A stretch of 36,828 nt of DNA. Source: Anaerolineae bacterium. GTDB lineage: Bacteria; Chloroflexota; Anaerolineae; Anaerolineales; Villigracilaceae. Position 1 is the stretch's first letter, and the number at the start of each line of letters is the position of its first letter. The stretch lies in assembly GCA_003130845.1 (NCBI GenBank), contig QEXW01000155.1:1-36828 (forward strand), read 5' to 3'. The position numbers and the translations under genes were made by a program. This document shows, piece after piece, positions 24,856 to 33,538 of the stretch. Below the pieces are notes generated by a model that was not told the origin of the DNA, searched no databases, and saw nothing but the letters and a program-made list of their open reading frames with translations.

Positions 24856-26263
24856 CCTGTCTCCCCGTCAACTGGCCTGGCAAGCGGCGGGAGTCTTTTC
24901 CGCCGCCTTGCTGACTCTCGGATTGAGCATCCTCCTATACCCCTTCCGCTCCGACTTGCGCATTGCGGTGGTAGCGTTGCTCTACCTGCTGCCGGTTATG
25001 CTAAGCGCAGCATGGTGGGGCTTAACGGCGGGTATCACAGGTGCTATCACAGCTTTTCTCGCGTTTAATTATTTTTTCATCCAACCCTATTACACATTTG
25101 ATGTACATCATACCGGCGACTGGGCCGTGCTGGCCGTTTTTTTGAGCGTGGCAATCATCATCAGTGAATTAATGGGACGTGCACGTCTTAACTTGCAACT
25201 GGCTCAAGCACGCGAAGCGGAAGCCATGCGATTGTTTGAATTAAGCACGCTCTTAGCGCGAGCACGTGATGAACAATCTGTAGCACAAGCTCTCGCAGAA
25301 AAAACAATAGATACGTTGCTGGCCGATCGCATAGAGATTTCGATTGAAACTAGCGCAGAACACATCAAATTTTCGCGCGGGATGCGCTTTAACCGCAAGC
25401 CCGATGTAATTGTCCCTTTGCAGGCCGCGCGCGGCCTGATTGGCGAAATTCGTTTGTGGCGCAATCATCCACCCCTCCAAGCGCCCGAAACCAGAATTTT
25501 GCAAACCTTTGCCGGACAGGGCGTGTTAGCCATCGAACGAATCCGACTGGCCAATGCAGACCAAAAAGCCCAAGTGTTAGAAGAAAGTGACCGCCTGAAA
25601 TCCTCTCTTCTTTCGTCTGTCTCCCATGAACTGCGCACACCACTCTCGGCCATCAAAGCCTCCGTCAGCAGCCTTCGTTCGGGCGAAATTGATTGGAATA
25701 CCGAAGCGCGGACAGAATTGCTAGCAACGGTGGAAGAGGAAATTGACCATCTTAACGTTCTCGTAGGTCATCTTTTAGACATGTCGCGCATTGAGGCCGG
25801 GGTTCTCAAGCCGCAAAAAAAGCCCAATTTACTGGCTGAAATTGTCGAATCCGCACTGTCACACCTTCGCACACAAACCCAGAGACATCATGTGGAAGTC
25901 GATGTTCCAGATGATTTGCCGCTTATTAATGTGGATTTTGTGCAAATGGAACAAGTTTTTACCAACTTACTAACCAACAGCCTAAAATATTCCCCACCCG
26001 GTTCCACTATTCGCATTGTAGCCCGTCAGCAAGACCCTCAGACGATTTTGGTGCGGCTGACCAACCAGAGCCTGCCCGTGCCAGAAAGCGACCTAGAACG
26101 TATTTTTGAAAAATTCTATCGGATTAACCCCTCAGACCAAGTAACCGGCAGCGGGCTAGGATTATCCATTACCAAAGGCATCATTGATGCTCATGGCGGC
26201 AAAATTTGGGCAGAAAATCTGCCCGATGGTTTAGCCTTCAACATTATTCTGCCGCTTTACTGA
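24833..26263 (+). CDS. KdpD-C-terminal-like sensor histidine kinase with degenerate G1 box
   Basis: 476 residues from a TTG at 24833 (TTG at 24842 is equally possible), overlapping the end of the LLM gene by 23 nt. Four close membrane segments (about 18-115) with [11 protein letters not shown] match the DUF4118 module of KdpD. A GAF-like region (about 140-240) follows, then HisKA with His265 in [13 protein letters not shown] and HATPase_c with the N box ([13 protein letters not shown]) and G2 box (GSGLGLSI, 439-446). The usual G1 D-x-G-x-G before [10 protein letters not shown] is replaced by T-N-Q-S-L-P, which may weaken ATP binding. The N-terminal KdpD and USP domains are absent, and no kdpFABC pump is nearby. 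The cognate regulator follows after 30 nt. Confidence 0.88.
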   Translation: MIRLRKTDLSPRQLAWQAAGVFSAALLTLGLSILLYPFRSDLRIAVVALLYLLPVMLSAAWWGLTAGITGAITAFLAFNYFFIQPYYTFDVHHTGDWAVLAVFLSVAIIISELMGRARLNLQLAQAREAEAMRLFELSTLLARARDEQSVAQALAEKTIDTLLADRIEISIETSAEHIKFSRGMRFNRKPDVIVPLQAARGLIGEIRLWRNHPPLQAPETRILQTFAGQGVLAIERIRLANADQKAQVLEESDRLKSSLLSSVSHELRTPLSAIKASVSSLRSGEIDWNTEARTELLATVEEEIDHLNVLVGHLLDMSRIEAGVLKPQKKPNLLAEIVESALSHLRTQTQRHHVEVDVPDDLPLINVDFVQMEQVFTNLLTNSLKYSPPGSTIRIVARQQDPQTILVRLTNQSLPVPESDLERIFEKFYRINPSDQVTGSGLGLSITKGIIDAHGGKIWAENLPDGLAFNIILPLY

Positions 26264-26293
26264 GATGGTTTTCTATATACCCAACAAGACACC

Positions 26294-26992
26294 ATGACAC
26301 ATCCTATCCACATTTTAGTCATTGATGACGAGCCACAAATTTTGCGCGCACTCAAAACCATTCTAGCGGCTAAGCAATTTCGCGTTAGCACAGCCACGCG
26401 AGGCGAGGAAGGATTGGCCCTGGCCGCAGCTGAACAGCCTGATTTGATTATCTTAGATATGTCGTTGCCCGATATGGATGGCATTCAAGTGTGTCGAGAG
26501 TTACGAACGTGGACCATGACACCCATTCTTATCCTCTCGGTGCGGGATAGCGAAAAAGACAAAGTAGCCGCCTTAGATGCAGGTGCGGATGACTACCTAA
26601 CCAAACCATTTGGCATTGAAGAACTCTTAGCACGTATCCGCGTGGCACTACGACATAAGAATCAGGCCATGACAGGCAATAAAAGTTCAAAAATCCGTGC
26701 AGGAAAAGTAGAAATTGACCTAACCGGCTTCACCGTGCGCCGTGAAAATACCGAAGTTTCCCTAACAGCAACTGAATTTAAGCTCTTGGCCTATCTGGCA
26801 AGCCATGCCGGACGTGTATTGACTCACCAGATGATTCTCTCCAATGTGTGGGACCCTGCCGAGGCAAACAAAATTGAATATTTGCGTGTTTATATTCGTC
26901 AGTTACGCAAAAAGATAGAAGACGACCCCCAAAATCCTAAAATCTTGCTGACCGAACCGGGGATCGGTTATCGCTTCATCGCTGATGAGTGA
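26294..26992 (+). CDS. OmpR/KdpE-family response regulator
   Basis: 232 residues: a receiver domain with acidic pair Asp11/Asp12, phosphoacceptor Asp55 in LIILDMSLPDMDG and Lys104 in DDYLTKPFG, then a winged-helix DNA-binding domain with LTATEFKLLAYLASHAGRV, YLRVYIRQLRKKIE and GIGYRF. It is close to KdpE in pattern. It is cotranscribed with the kinase and ends the F420-containing gene train; a terminator follows 87 nt later. No Shine-Dalgarno is visible. Target genes are unknown; regulation of the upstream F420/redox genes is possible but unproven. Confidence 0.93.
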   Translation: MTHPIHILVIDDEPQILRALKTILAAKQFRVSTATRGEEGLALAAAEQPDLIILDMSLPDMDGIQVCRELRTWTMTPILILSVRDSEKDKVAALDAGADDYLTKPFGIEELLARIRVALRHKNQAMTGNKSSKIRAGKVEIDLTGFTVRRENTEVSLTATEFKLLAYLASHAGRVLTHQMILSNVWDPAEANKIEYLRVYIRQLRKKIEDDPQNPKILLTEPGIGYRFIADE

Positions 26993-27079
26993 AGATGATT
27001 TCGCCGAATGATTGGAACGGATTGACGAATACATTTGTGCAATCAGATAGCTCGATTTGCTGAAAAAACGCTCCACGTA

Positions 27080-27112
27080 AAAACGCGGAGGAGACCAAAA
27101 TCTCCGCGTTTT
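27080..27112 (+). terminator. Intrinsic terminator ending the F420/two-component gene train
   Basis: A perfect 11-bp stem (27080-27090 pairing with 27102-27112), arms AAAACGCGGAG and its complement, has an 11-base loop and ends in TTTT. It lies between the response-regulator gene and tgt, only 17 nt before the tgt start codon. Confidence 0.9.
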
Positions 27113-27116
27113 CGTT

Positions 27117-27122
27117 TACAAT
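27117..27122 (+). promoter_or_regulatory. -10 box for a leaderless tgt transcript
   Basis: TACAAT ends 7 nt before the tgt ATG at 27130, the same spacing as for the zinc-ribbon gene. No Shine-Dalgarno precedes the ATG. The -35 region would fall inside the terminator hairpin. Confidence 0.5.
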
Positions 27123-27129
27123 CGTCCCC

Positions 27130-28269
27130 ATGTTTGAATTCGACATCACCGCTTCTGATGGACGCGCCCGCACGGGCGTCTTCCCCACTCCGCACGGGGA
27201 ACTGCACACCCCGGTTTTTGCCCCGGTTGGCACGCAAGCCACCGTCAAGACGCTGACCCCCGAACATCTCAAAGAGATGCGCGCTTCGCTGGTGCTTTCT
27301 AACACCTATCACTTGTACCTACGACCCGGCGATGAGCTCGTCCGCGAGATGGGCGGATTGCACGAGTTCATGCAATGGCCCAAGCCCATGTTGACCGATT
27401 CGGGCGGGTTTCAGGTCTTTTCGCTCTCCGATACGCGCAAAGTAGATGAGGACGGCGTGACGTTCAAGAGTCACATTGACGGTTCAACGCACCGCTTCAC
27501 CCCCGAACGCTCTATCCAGATACAAAACAACCTGGGGGCCGATATTATCATGGCCTTCGATGAGTGCGCCGACCCCAACAACCCTGCTTACATCAAAAAA
27601 GCGATGGAACGTACCCACCGCTGGGCTGAACGCTCGCTAAAAGCGCATTCCCGCGCCGACCAAGCCCTGTTCGGCATTGTGCAGGGCGGCGTGGACCCGG
27701 ATTTGCGCGCGCAATCGGCGGAGTTCATCTCGTCTCTGCCCTTCCCTGGCATTGCCATTGGCGGGCTTTCGGTGGGAGAAACCAAAGAAGAAATGCTGCG
27801 CACACTGGATGTGGTCACGCCGCTGCTGCCGGAGAATAAACCGCGTTACCTGATGGGGGTCGGCACGCCTGAAGACCTAATCAACGGCGTGCTGCGCGGG
27901 GTGGATATTTTCGATTGCGTCTTGCCAACCCGCCTGGCGCGCCACCATGCGGCGTTTTCGCCTGAAGGTCGCCTGAACCTGATGAACGCCGCCTATGCCC
28001 GTGATAAGCGCCCGATTGATGAGACTTGCGACTGCTACACCTGCCGCACCTTCACGCGCGGCTATCTCCGCCACCTGATTGTGGCCAAAGAACTGCTGGC
28101 CGGGACGCTAATTTCCATCCATAACCTGAGAGCGCTCATCCGCTTGATGGAGCAAATCCGCGCATACATTGCCGAAGGAACGTTCACGCAGCGCGCGCCG
28201 GAACTGTTGCGCGTGTGGCATGGCAACGCACAGCGGAAACCAACGCATGTTTCAGGAGCAACCGCATGA
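27130..28269 (+). CDS. tgt: tRNA-guanine transglycosylase
   Basis: Exchanges guanine-34 for preQ1 in GUN-anticodon tRNAs, the step before QueA. The 379 residues carry SDGRARTG and [12 protein letters not shown] early, [12 protein letters not shown] (general base Asp), [33 protein letters not shown] (nucleophile Asp) and the zinc site [17 protein letters not shown] with a further His in SIHNLRAL. Length matches bacterial Tgt. Its stop overlaps the ATG of the next gene. The plus strand becomes G-richer from about here rightwards. Confidence 0.97.
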   Translation: MFEFDITASDGRARTGVFPTPHGELHTPVFAPVGTQATVKTLTPEHLKEMRASLVLSNTYHLYLRPGDELVREMGGLHEFMQWPKPMLTDSGGFQVFSLSDTRKVDEDGVTFKSHIDGSTHRFTPERSIQIQNNLGADIIMAFDECADPNNPAYIKKAMERTHRWAERSLKAHSRADQALFGIVQGGVDPDLRAQSAEFISSLPFPGIAIGGLSVGETKEEMLRTLDVVTPLLPENKPRYLMGVGTPEDLINGVLRGVDIFDCVLPTRLARHHAAFSPEGRLNLMNAAYARDKRPIDETCDCYTCRTFTRGYLRHLIVAKELLAGTLISIHNLRALIRLMEQIRAYIAEGTFTQRAPELLRVWHGNAQRKPTHVSGATA

Positions 28270-28808
28270 ATCCGGAGAATTTCCTTACGCTACTCTGGCA
28301 AGCCGGGCTGCTTGCGTGCTGTGGCGCAGCCATCTTGTCGGTAATCGTTTTGAGCATTTGGGGGCTGTTCGATGCCGCCAGCCTGACGCAAAGAGAAGGC
28401 GCGCTCAAGCGCGGAGTCAAAATCAGCAGCCAGCCGCTCCTGCCCGAACAAGCCGACTTCCTGCGCAGTCTGACGGAGGACATCCTCGATCCGGTGGCGC
28501 CGTCGTGGCAAACGCCCAGTTTTATTCGCAAGCAAGCCAGCGAAGTATTGATTTACGTGAGCGACAGCCGAATCGGACGCTTTCGCCGCCTGGCGTATGT
28601 CGGTTATGTCAATCTAAACGCGCCCCGCCCGGTGCTGGAATTTCGCTCCTCTCTGCCCTATCACCTGCTGTTGCTCATCCTGCTCGTGTTCGTTTTTCCA
28701 CTCGTTATCGCCGGTTTTATGATTAATTTTTCAGCAGAAAAACAAGCAATCGAAGCCTTTCTGCGCGAACAAGTGACTTCACGCCCAACCACTGCCCAAC
28801 CATCATGA
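28266..28808 (+). CDS. Uncharacterised two-TM membrane protein
   Basis: 180 residues from the ATG at 28266, which overlaps the tgt stop as ATGA; a longer frame start within tgt is rejected. There is an N-terminal hydrophobic segment (about 8-32), a soluble central region of about 100 residues, and a second hydrophobic segment ([18 protein letters not shown], about 135-155), then a polar tail. The topology suggests an extracytoplasmic central domain. I recognise no family. Its stop overlaps the uppP start (ATGA), so tgt, this gene and uppP are translationally coupled; a role in envelope function is only guilt by association. Confidence 0.8.
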   Translation: MNPENFLTLLWQAGLLACCGAAILSVIVLSIWGLFDAASLTQREGALKRGVKISSQPLLPEQADFLRSLTEDILDPVAPSWQTPSFIRKQASEVLIYVSDSRIGRFRRLAYVGYVNLNAPRPVLEFRSSLPYHLLLLILLVFVFPLVIAGFMINFSAEKQAIEAFLREQVTSRPTTAQPS

Positions 28809-29665
28809 ACCTTTTCCATGCCCTGCTGCTCGGTTTCATTCAGGGGTTGACCGAGTTCATCCCGGTTTCCTCTACTGCCCACCTGTTGATTGGGCAAACC
28901 CTGCTCGGCCTGCCCGCCGATAACGCCATGTTCTCCTTCCTGGTTATTGTGCAGTTGGGAACGCTGGTGTCGTTGTTTGTGTTCTACGGGAAGGACCTGC
29001 TCAAAATTGTTCAGGCGGTGCTTGCATTTTTACTTTTCCTCGTCAGACCGCGCGTCCCTTCGACTTCGCTTAGAGCAAGCCTGACAGCGGATACCCTGCT
29101 TGGTCTGTATATCCTGCTGGCTACCATCCCCGCGCTGCTGGCGGGCTACCTGCTGAAGGACGCGGTGGAGGCCCTGTTTCGACAGCCCATGCTCCAGGCG
29201 GCCACCCGCCTGTTTGCAGCGGCGATTCTGTTGACGCTGGCGGAAACGCTCTCCCGCAAGAATCGCAAACTCGAAGCGATGACCTGGCTGGACGCGCTCA
29301 TCATCGGAGTTTTTCAGGTTCTGGCGGTCTTTCCGGGGGCGTCGCGCAGCGGCACAACCATCAGCGGAGGCATGTTCCGGGGGTTCGACCGGCCCTCGGC
29401 GGCGCGCTTCGCGTTCCTGATGTCGGTGCCGGTGATGTTGGCAGCAGGAGCCTTTGAAATGTTGGATGTCTTGCAAATGCCGAACCTGACGGATTTCCTG
29501 CTCCCGCTGGCGGTTGGGTTCGTTAGCGCAGCAGTTGTCGGCTGGCTCGCCATCCGCTGGCTGATTGGCTATCTCAGCCAACGTTCGCTGTATGTGTTCG
29601 CTGTGTACTGCACGGTTGTCGGTATCATCTCCCTGCTGGCGCACTGGCTGGGGAGGATGGGCTGA
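28805..29665 (+). CDS. uppP: Undecaprenyl-diphosphatase (BacA type)
   Basis: Dephosphorylates undecaprenyl diphosphate to recycle the lipid carrier for peptidoglycan synthesis, in the membrane. The 286 residues are polytopic with both family motifs: GLTEFIPVSSTAHLLIG near the N-terminus and FPGASRSGTTISGGM in the second half. The loop segment RPRVPSTSLRASLTAD (about residues 80-95) seems to be an insertion encoded by a dispersed-repeat-like sequence at 29055-29080. No terminator is visible after it. Confidence 0.96.
   Translation: MNLFHALLLGFIQGLTEFIPVSSTAHLLIGQTLLGLPADNAMFSFLVIVQLGTLVSLFVFYGKDLLKIVQAVLAFLLFLVRPRVPSTSLRASLTADTLLGLYILLATIPALLAGYLLKDAVEALFRQPMLQAATRLFAAAILLTLAETLSRKNRKLEAMTWLDALIIGVFQVLAVFPGASRSGTTISGGMFRGFDRPSAARFAFLMSVPVMLAAGAFEMLDVLQMPNLTDFLLPLAVGFVSAAVVGWLAIRWLIGYLSQRSLYVFAVYCTVVGIISLLAHWLGRMG
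29055..29080. repeat. Dispersed-repeat-like segment inside uppP
   Basis: The segment CCCTTCGACTTCGCTTAGAG and its flanks resemble a short repeat common between genes in many environmental bacterial genomes (CCCTTCGACTTCGCTC type, from memory). Here it is in frame and encodes V-P-S-T-S-L-R-A-S-L in a loop of UppP. No second copy was found in the window. Confidence 0.4.
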
Positions 29666-29693
29666 AGCCTGCCCGATACCGCTGGCCCCAAAA

Positions 29694-29722
29694 CCTTAAC
29701 GCAAAGGCGCCAAGGCGCAAAG
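29694..29722. repeat. GCAAAGGCGC-type short intergenic repeat
   Basis: The uppP-lipoprotein gap holds two near copies of GCAAAGGCGC / CCAAGGCGCAAAG back to back after CCTTAAC. This is a periodic CGCAAAG pattern of a kind often dispersed in bacterial intergenic regions. It has no T-run, so it is not a clear terminator. Confidence 0.45.
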
Positions 29723-29758
29723 ATTTGTGAAAAAAGTTTTCAGTGCCGGTTTCATGTT

Positions 29759-30409
29759 ATGAAACACGCCCTGTTCGCAGCGATTCTGTTCCTGACGGCG
29801 TGCACGCCGATGAAGTCGGAGATACCGCAGGAAGCCGCGCCCCCGCCCGTCGTCAGCGTGTATGCCAGCCCGACGGCAGAACCCTGGCTGGAGGCTGTTT
29901 ACGCCTGTGCTGCAGAAATCTCCGTTGTCATCCGCTTATCCGTTTCCCAATCCGCTGCCGACATCCGTTTACGCCTGGGCGAGCCGCCCAACCTAACCAC
30001 GCCCGCTTACCAGATTGGCGCGGAGGACGTTCTGGTGGTCACTCACCCGCAAAATCCGCTGGCGGACCTGACGATGGAGGACGTGCGGCGGCTGTTCGCC
30101 GAAGGCGGGGAAAATGTTGAGGTGTGGGTGTACGCTTCCGGCGGGGAGGTTCAGGAACTCTTCGAGCGCGAGGTGATGCACGGGACGCGAATCCACGCTT
30201 TGGCACGGCTGGCGCTCCATCCAGAACAAATGCTAGAATCTCTGGAAAGAGATAGCCGCGCGGTGGGGTTGCTGCCGCGCCGTTGGCTGCGCGCTCCGCT
30301 GCGGGAGGCGTTCGCACTGCGCGATGTGCCGGTGCTGGCAATCACGCCCGGCGAGCCACAGGGCGCGGTCAAGGAATTGATTGCCTGTCTGCAGCAACGA
30401 AAGGAGTGA
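29759..30409 (+). CDS. PstS-like (PBP domain) lipoprotein, short
   Basis: 216 residues. The lipobox LFLTAC (Cys15) after a short basic-hydrophobic signal indicates a lipoprotein. The segment [34 protein letters not shown], followed by V-W-V-Y, is the pattern of PstS-type phosphate-binding proteins (family N-P-x-x-x-L-T-x-x-x-L-x-x-I-F-x-G). The protein is shorter than full PstS, and no Pst transporter gene is adjacent, so phosphate binding is uncertain. Residues about 58-67 ([10 protein letters not shown]) are encoded by a repeat related to the one inside the downstream synthetase gene. No clear Shine-Dalgarno is seen before the ATG at 29759. It ends 2 nt before the synthetase start. Confidence 0.78.
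   Translation: MKHALFAAILFLTACTPMKSEIPQEAAPPPVVSVYASPTAEPWLEAVYACAAEISVVIRLSVSQSAADIRLRLGEPPNLTTPAYQIGAEDVLVVTHPQNPLADLTMEDVRRLFAEGGENVEVWVYASGGEVQELFEREVMHGTRIHALARLALHPEQMLESLERDSRAVGLLPRRWLRAPLREAFALRDVPVLAITPGEPQGAVKELIACLQQRKE
29929..29959 (-). repeat. 31-bp repeat within the lipoprotein gene, inverted copy of the synthetase repeat
   Basis: By eye this segment matches the reverse complement of the repeat unit at 32141-32335 at 27 of 31 positions, sharing the core CATCCGCTTATCCG. It lies in frame inside the lipoprotein gene, in the opposite orientation to the copies in the acyl-CoA synthetase gene. Confidence 0.65.
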
Positions 30410-30411
30410 GT

Positions 30412-32547
30412 ATGGGTGATTCTTTCGATTTCGGCGGGCCGGTGGTTTGGCGGCCCACGCAACAACACATTGAGCAGGCGCACCTGACGGCGTTCATGCG
30501 CCAGAACGGGATGGCGGATTTTGACGAATTGATGCGCCGCTCAACCGAGGATGTGGCCTGGTTTACGGATGCGGTGCTGAAGTATCTGGATATTCAGTTC
30601 TATGAGCCGTACCAGCAGGTGTTGGATTTAAGCGAGGGGCTTCCGTTTCCGCGCTGGTGCGTGGGCGGCAAGATGAACATCGTCCACAATTGCGTGGAGA
30701 AGTACCAGTCAACAGGAATCAGTAATCAGTGCGCAGTGCTGTGGGAGGGGGAAGAAGGGGCGACCCGCAGGCTGACATATCGCGATTTGTACGAAGAGGT
30801 GAACCGCTGCGCAAACGCCTTGCGCTCACTGGGGTTGGGCAAAGGGGATGTGATTGGGTTGTTTCTGCCGATGACGCCCGAAATCGTGGTGGCGTTGCTG
30901 GCGATTGCCAAAATCGGTGCAATTATCCTGCCGCTCTTTAGCGGATACGGCGCGGGGGCGATTGTCTCAAGGATGAATGATGCCGGGGCGAAGGCGCTCT
31001 TCACGTCAGATGGCGCGTATCGGCGGGGGAAAGCGGTTGCGATGAAGCCGGTTGCCGATGAAGCGGCGGCGCACATTCCCACGCTAAAGCACATCCTGGT
31101 CACGCGGCGCACGGGGCAGGCCGTTTCAATGATGCCGGGGCGTGACCATTGGTGGGATGACCTGATGGCACAGCAGTCAACGGAGTCGGAAACGGAGCGC
31201 ATGGACGCCGAAGACGTGCTGATGCTTATCTATACTTCCGGTACGACCGGTAAGCCGAAGGGTGCGGTGCATACGCATTGCGGTTTTCCGGTGAAGGCGG
31301 CGCAGGATATGGCTTTTGGGATGGATACCCACGCCGGGGATGTTTTTTACTGGATGACCGATATGGGCTGGATGATGGGCCCCTGGCTGGTGTTCGGCAC
31401 GCTCTTATTGGGCGGAACAGCCTTTCTGTACGATGGCGCGCCCGATTTCCCAGCCCCTGACCGCTTGTGGCAATTGGTGGAACGACACAAAATCAATCAG
31501 TTGGGGGTTTCGCCTACGCTCATTCGTTCGCTTGTGCCGCATGGAGACCTGTTCGCGCGATACGACTTGTCTTCGCTGAAGTGTTTTGCTTCCAGCGGGG
31601 AACCCTGGAATCCCGCGCCGTGGATGTGGCTGTTTGAGCGGGTCGGGAAGGGGCAAGTTCCAATTGTCAATTATTCCGGCGGGACGGAAATCAGCGGGGG
31701 GATTGTTTCAGGTAATCCGCTCCTGCCGCTTAAGCCGTGCGCGTTTTCCGGTCCCTGCCCGGGCATGGCAGCCGATGTGTTCGATGAGCAGGGACAGCCC
31801 GTGCGCAATGCGGTGGGGGAGTTGGTGATTAAAGCGCCTTGGATCGGTATGACGCGCGGGTTTTGGAATGACCGGCAGCGCTATTTGGAAACGTATTGGA
31901 GCCGCTGGGAGAATGTTTGGATGCACGGCGATTTTGCTGCCATTGACGAAGATGGGTTGTGGTACATCTTGGGCCGCTCCGATGATACGATTAAGGTGGC
32001 CGGGAAGCGGTTGGGGCCGGCGGAAGTCGAGTCTATTCTGGTGAAGCATCCGCAGGTGGTGGAGGCGGCGGCGATTGGCGTGCCGCATGAGGTGAAGGGT
32101 AGTGAATTGGTTTTGTTTGTGGTGCTGAAAGCGGAAGCAACGGATGAGGAAGCGGATAAGCGGATGGTGGTAGCGGAAGCAGCGGATGAGGAAGCGGATA
32201 AGCGGATGGTGGCAACGGATGAGGAAGCGGATAAGCGGATGGTGGCAACGGATGGGGCAACGGATGAGGAAGCGGATAAGCGGATGGTGGCAACGGATGG
32301 GGCAACGGATGAGGAAGCGGATAAGCGGATGGAGCGGATTCGGGGGGAGTTGCGCAAGATGGTCATCGAGGAGATGGGTAAGGCGCTGGCGCCAAAGGCA
32401 ATTTTGTTTGTGCGGGATTTGCCCAAGACGCGCAATGCGAAGGTGATGCGGCGTATGATTCGGGCGGCGTATCTCGGTCAGGAGCCAGGCGATGTGTCGT
32501 CGTTGGTGAACCCAGAAGCGGTGGATGAAATTCGCAAGGCAAGGTAA
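30412..32547 (+). CDS. Acetyl/acyl-CoA synthetase-like AMP-forming ligase with internal tandem repeat
   Basis: 711 residues from the ATG at 30412, which has AAAGGAG 6 nt upstream; an upstream in-frame start lies inside the lipoprotein gene. The protein is ANL-superfamily: [16 protein letters not shown] (from residue 274), [11 protein letters not shown], the [25 protein letters not shown] hinge region (shortened) and, near the end, [13 protein letters not shown] with the catalytic lysine about residue 677. The N-terminal cap resembles acetyl-CoA synthetase (Acs) more than fatty-acyl ligases. In the mobile C-terminal domain, residues about 577-641 are five copies of a [10 protein letters not shown] motif encoded by tandem DNA repeats, not normal for the family. 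Substrate is not certain: acetate, propionate or another short acid. Confidence 0.9.
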   Translation: MGDSFDFGGPVVWRPTQQHIEQAHLTAFMRQNGMADFDELMRRSTEDVAWFTDAVLKYLDIQFYEPYQQVLDLSEGLPFPRWCVGGKMNIVHNCVEKYQSTGISNQCAVLWEGEEGATRRLTYRDLYEEVNRCANALRSLGLGKGDVIGLFLPMTPEIVVALLAIAKIGAIILPLFSGYGAGAIVSRMNDAGAKALFTSDGAYRRGKAVAMKPVADEAAAHIPTLKHILVTRRTGQAVSMMPGRDHWWDDLMAQQSTESETERMDAEDVLMLIYTSGTTGKPKGAVHTHCGFPVKAAQDMAFGMDTHAGDVFYWMTDMGWMMGPWLVFGTLLLGGTAFLYDGAPDFPAPDRLWQLVERHKINQLGVSPTLIRSLVPHGDLFARYDLSSLKCFASSGEPWNPAPWMWLFERVGKGQVPIVNYSGGTEISGGIVSGNPLLPLKPCAFSGPCPGMAADVFDEQGQPVRNAVGELVIKAPWIGMTRGFWNDRQRYLETYWSRWENVWMHGDFAAIDEDGLWYILGRSDDTIKVAGKRLGPAEVESILVKHPQVVEAAAIGVPHEVKGSELVLFVVLKAEATDEEADKRMVVAEAADEEADKRMVATDEEADKRMVATDGATDEEADKRMVATDGATDEEADKRMERIRGELRKMVIEEMGKALAPKAILFVRDLPKTRNAKVMRRMIRAAYLGQEPGDVSSLVNPEAVDEIRKAR
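30717..30738. repeat. CAGTAATCAGT-type segment inside the synthetase gene
   Basis: The stretch AATCAGTAATCAGTG is a short direct repeat encoding the G-I-S-N-Q-C part of the synthetase, at a place where relatives usually have a variable loop before A-L-I-W-E-G. It looks like a third kind of simple repeat inserted in coding sequence. Confidence 0.4.
32141..32335 (+). repeat. In-frame tandem repeat within the acyl-CoA synthetase gene (5 copies)
   Basis: A 30-bp unit beginning CGGATGAGGAAGCGGATAAG starts at 32141, 32183, 32216, 32261 and 32306. The first four copies look identical over 30 bp; the fifth diverges at its end. Spacings of 42, 33, 45 and 45 bp are all multiples of three, so the frame is kept. 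The last two intervals are identical 45-bp units. Confidence 0.93.
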
Positions 32548-32603
32548 TTGGTGATTGATAATTCGGGTAAAATCAGGCAAATCTTTTCATCAACGAGGTC
32601 TCT

Positions 32604-33278
32604 TTGAAACTCAAAGCAGTTATTTTCGATTTGGACGGTCTCCTGATTGATTCGGAGCCGTTTTGGTACGAGGGAGAAAAAATTTATTTTGGGAAGGTCG
32701 GTCTGGATTTGAGCGATGAGGATTGCTTGCTGACGACTGGGATGCGAATTGACCGGGTGGCGCAGTTCTGGTATGAACGCCAGCCCTGGCTAATTCCGCC
32801 CACGCCTGAGGATGTGGCGATGCAAATCAACGATTACGTTATTCAATCCATCCGCGAGCGAGCGGAATTGTTGCCGGGCGCAGGCGAAGCGGTGAAATTG
32901 GCCTATACGATGGGGTTGAAGGTGGGGTTGGCGTCTTCTTCGCACTTGAATCTCATTGAGGCGGCGTTGGAGACGTTTGGACTGCGGGAGTATTTTCAGG
33001 CGGTGTCGTCTTCGGAGCAGAGCGGGTATAGTAAGCCGCACCCCGGGGTGTATCTGAACGCCGCCGCGATGCTGGGCGAGCCGCCCGAAGCGTGCCTGGC
33101 AATCGAGGATTCGGTCAACGGGTTGATTGCAGCCAAGGCGGCGCAGATGAAGTGCCTGGTGGTGCCGGGTCATGGCCTGCAAGAGGACCCGCGTTTCGTG
33201 TTGGCTGATTTCCGCTTGGAGTCGCTGGAGCAATTTACTGCAGAGTTTTTGGAATCGTTGTTAGGAGAACGCCGATGA
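32604..33278 (+). CDS. HAD-superfamily phosphatase (HxpB/YniC-like)
   Basis: 224 residues beginning at a TTG (32604) with GAGG about 6 nt upstream. HAD motif I is FDLDGLLIDSEP (nucleophile and acid Asp), motif II is GLASSS, motif III Lys is in GYSKPHPGVYLNAAAMLG, and motif IV is AIEDSVNG. The alpha-helical cap and the D-S-E-P ending of motif I fit the beta-phosphoglucomutase/2-deoxyglucose-6-phosphatase subgroup, so a sugar phosphate is the likely substrate. The stop overlaps the next gene as ATGA. The 56-nt gap upstream contains a GGTAATTGGTGATTGATAAT stretch, another repeat-like sequence. Confidence 0.88.
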   Translation: MKLKAVIFDLDGLLIDSEPFWYEGEKIYFGKVGLDLSDEDCLLTTGMRIDRVAQFWYERQPWLIPPTPEDVAMQINDYVIQSIRERAELLPGAGEAVKLAYTMGLKVGLASSSHLNLIEAALETFGLREYFQAVSSSEQSGYSKPHPGVYLNAAAMLGEPPEACLAIEDSVNGLIAAKAAQMKCLVVPGHGLQEDPRFVLADFRLESLEQFTAEFLESLLGERR

Positions 33279-33523
33279 ACCCGCAAACGATGGTGGATGT
33301 GGTGGTCTTTGCGTTGGCTGCGCTGTTGGGAATGTGGTTGGCGCGCCGTATCCGCTCCCCGCGCAACCGCTGGTTAAAAATGGGATTGTTGGTCCTTCTG
33401 GTGCTTGCCCCCGCGCTCGGCGCGGATATCCGTTTGGTAGATTTGCTGGCAACGGTGTATCTCAACGTCGTCCTGCAAGGGTTGGTCTTTGGCCTGGTTG
33501 CCGGATGGTGGGCGAGAAAGTAG
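33275..33523 (+). CDS. Small hydrophobic membrane protein
   Basis: 82 residues, with hydrophobic stretches about 7-24, 35-50 and 58-78 separated by the basic segment ARRIRSPRNRWLK. It starts within the HAD gene stop (ATGA, 33275-33278), which supports real translation. I recognise no family. The third hydrophobic stretch ends in WWARK at the C-terminus. Function unknown. Confidence 0.7.
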   Translation: MNPQTMVDVVVFALAALLGMWLARRIRSPRNRWLKMGLLVLLVLAPALGADIRLVDLLATVYLNVVLQGLVFGLVAGWWARK

Positions 33524-33538
33524 AAAGCGAGGCAAACA

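Noticed and set aside
32141-32335. CRISPR array
   Set aside because: The unit is regularly repeated, but the gaps are 3-15 bp and not unique spacers, the array lies within an intact coding frame, and no cas gene is present.
31708-32580. A 290-residue minus-strand frame with repeated [10 protein letters not shown]
   Set aside because: The repeats are the antisense reading of the tandem repeat in the synthetase gene; the synthetase frame has all family motifs.
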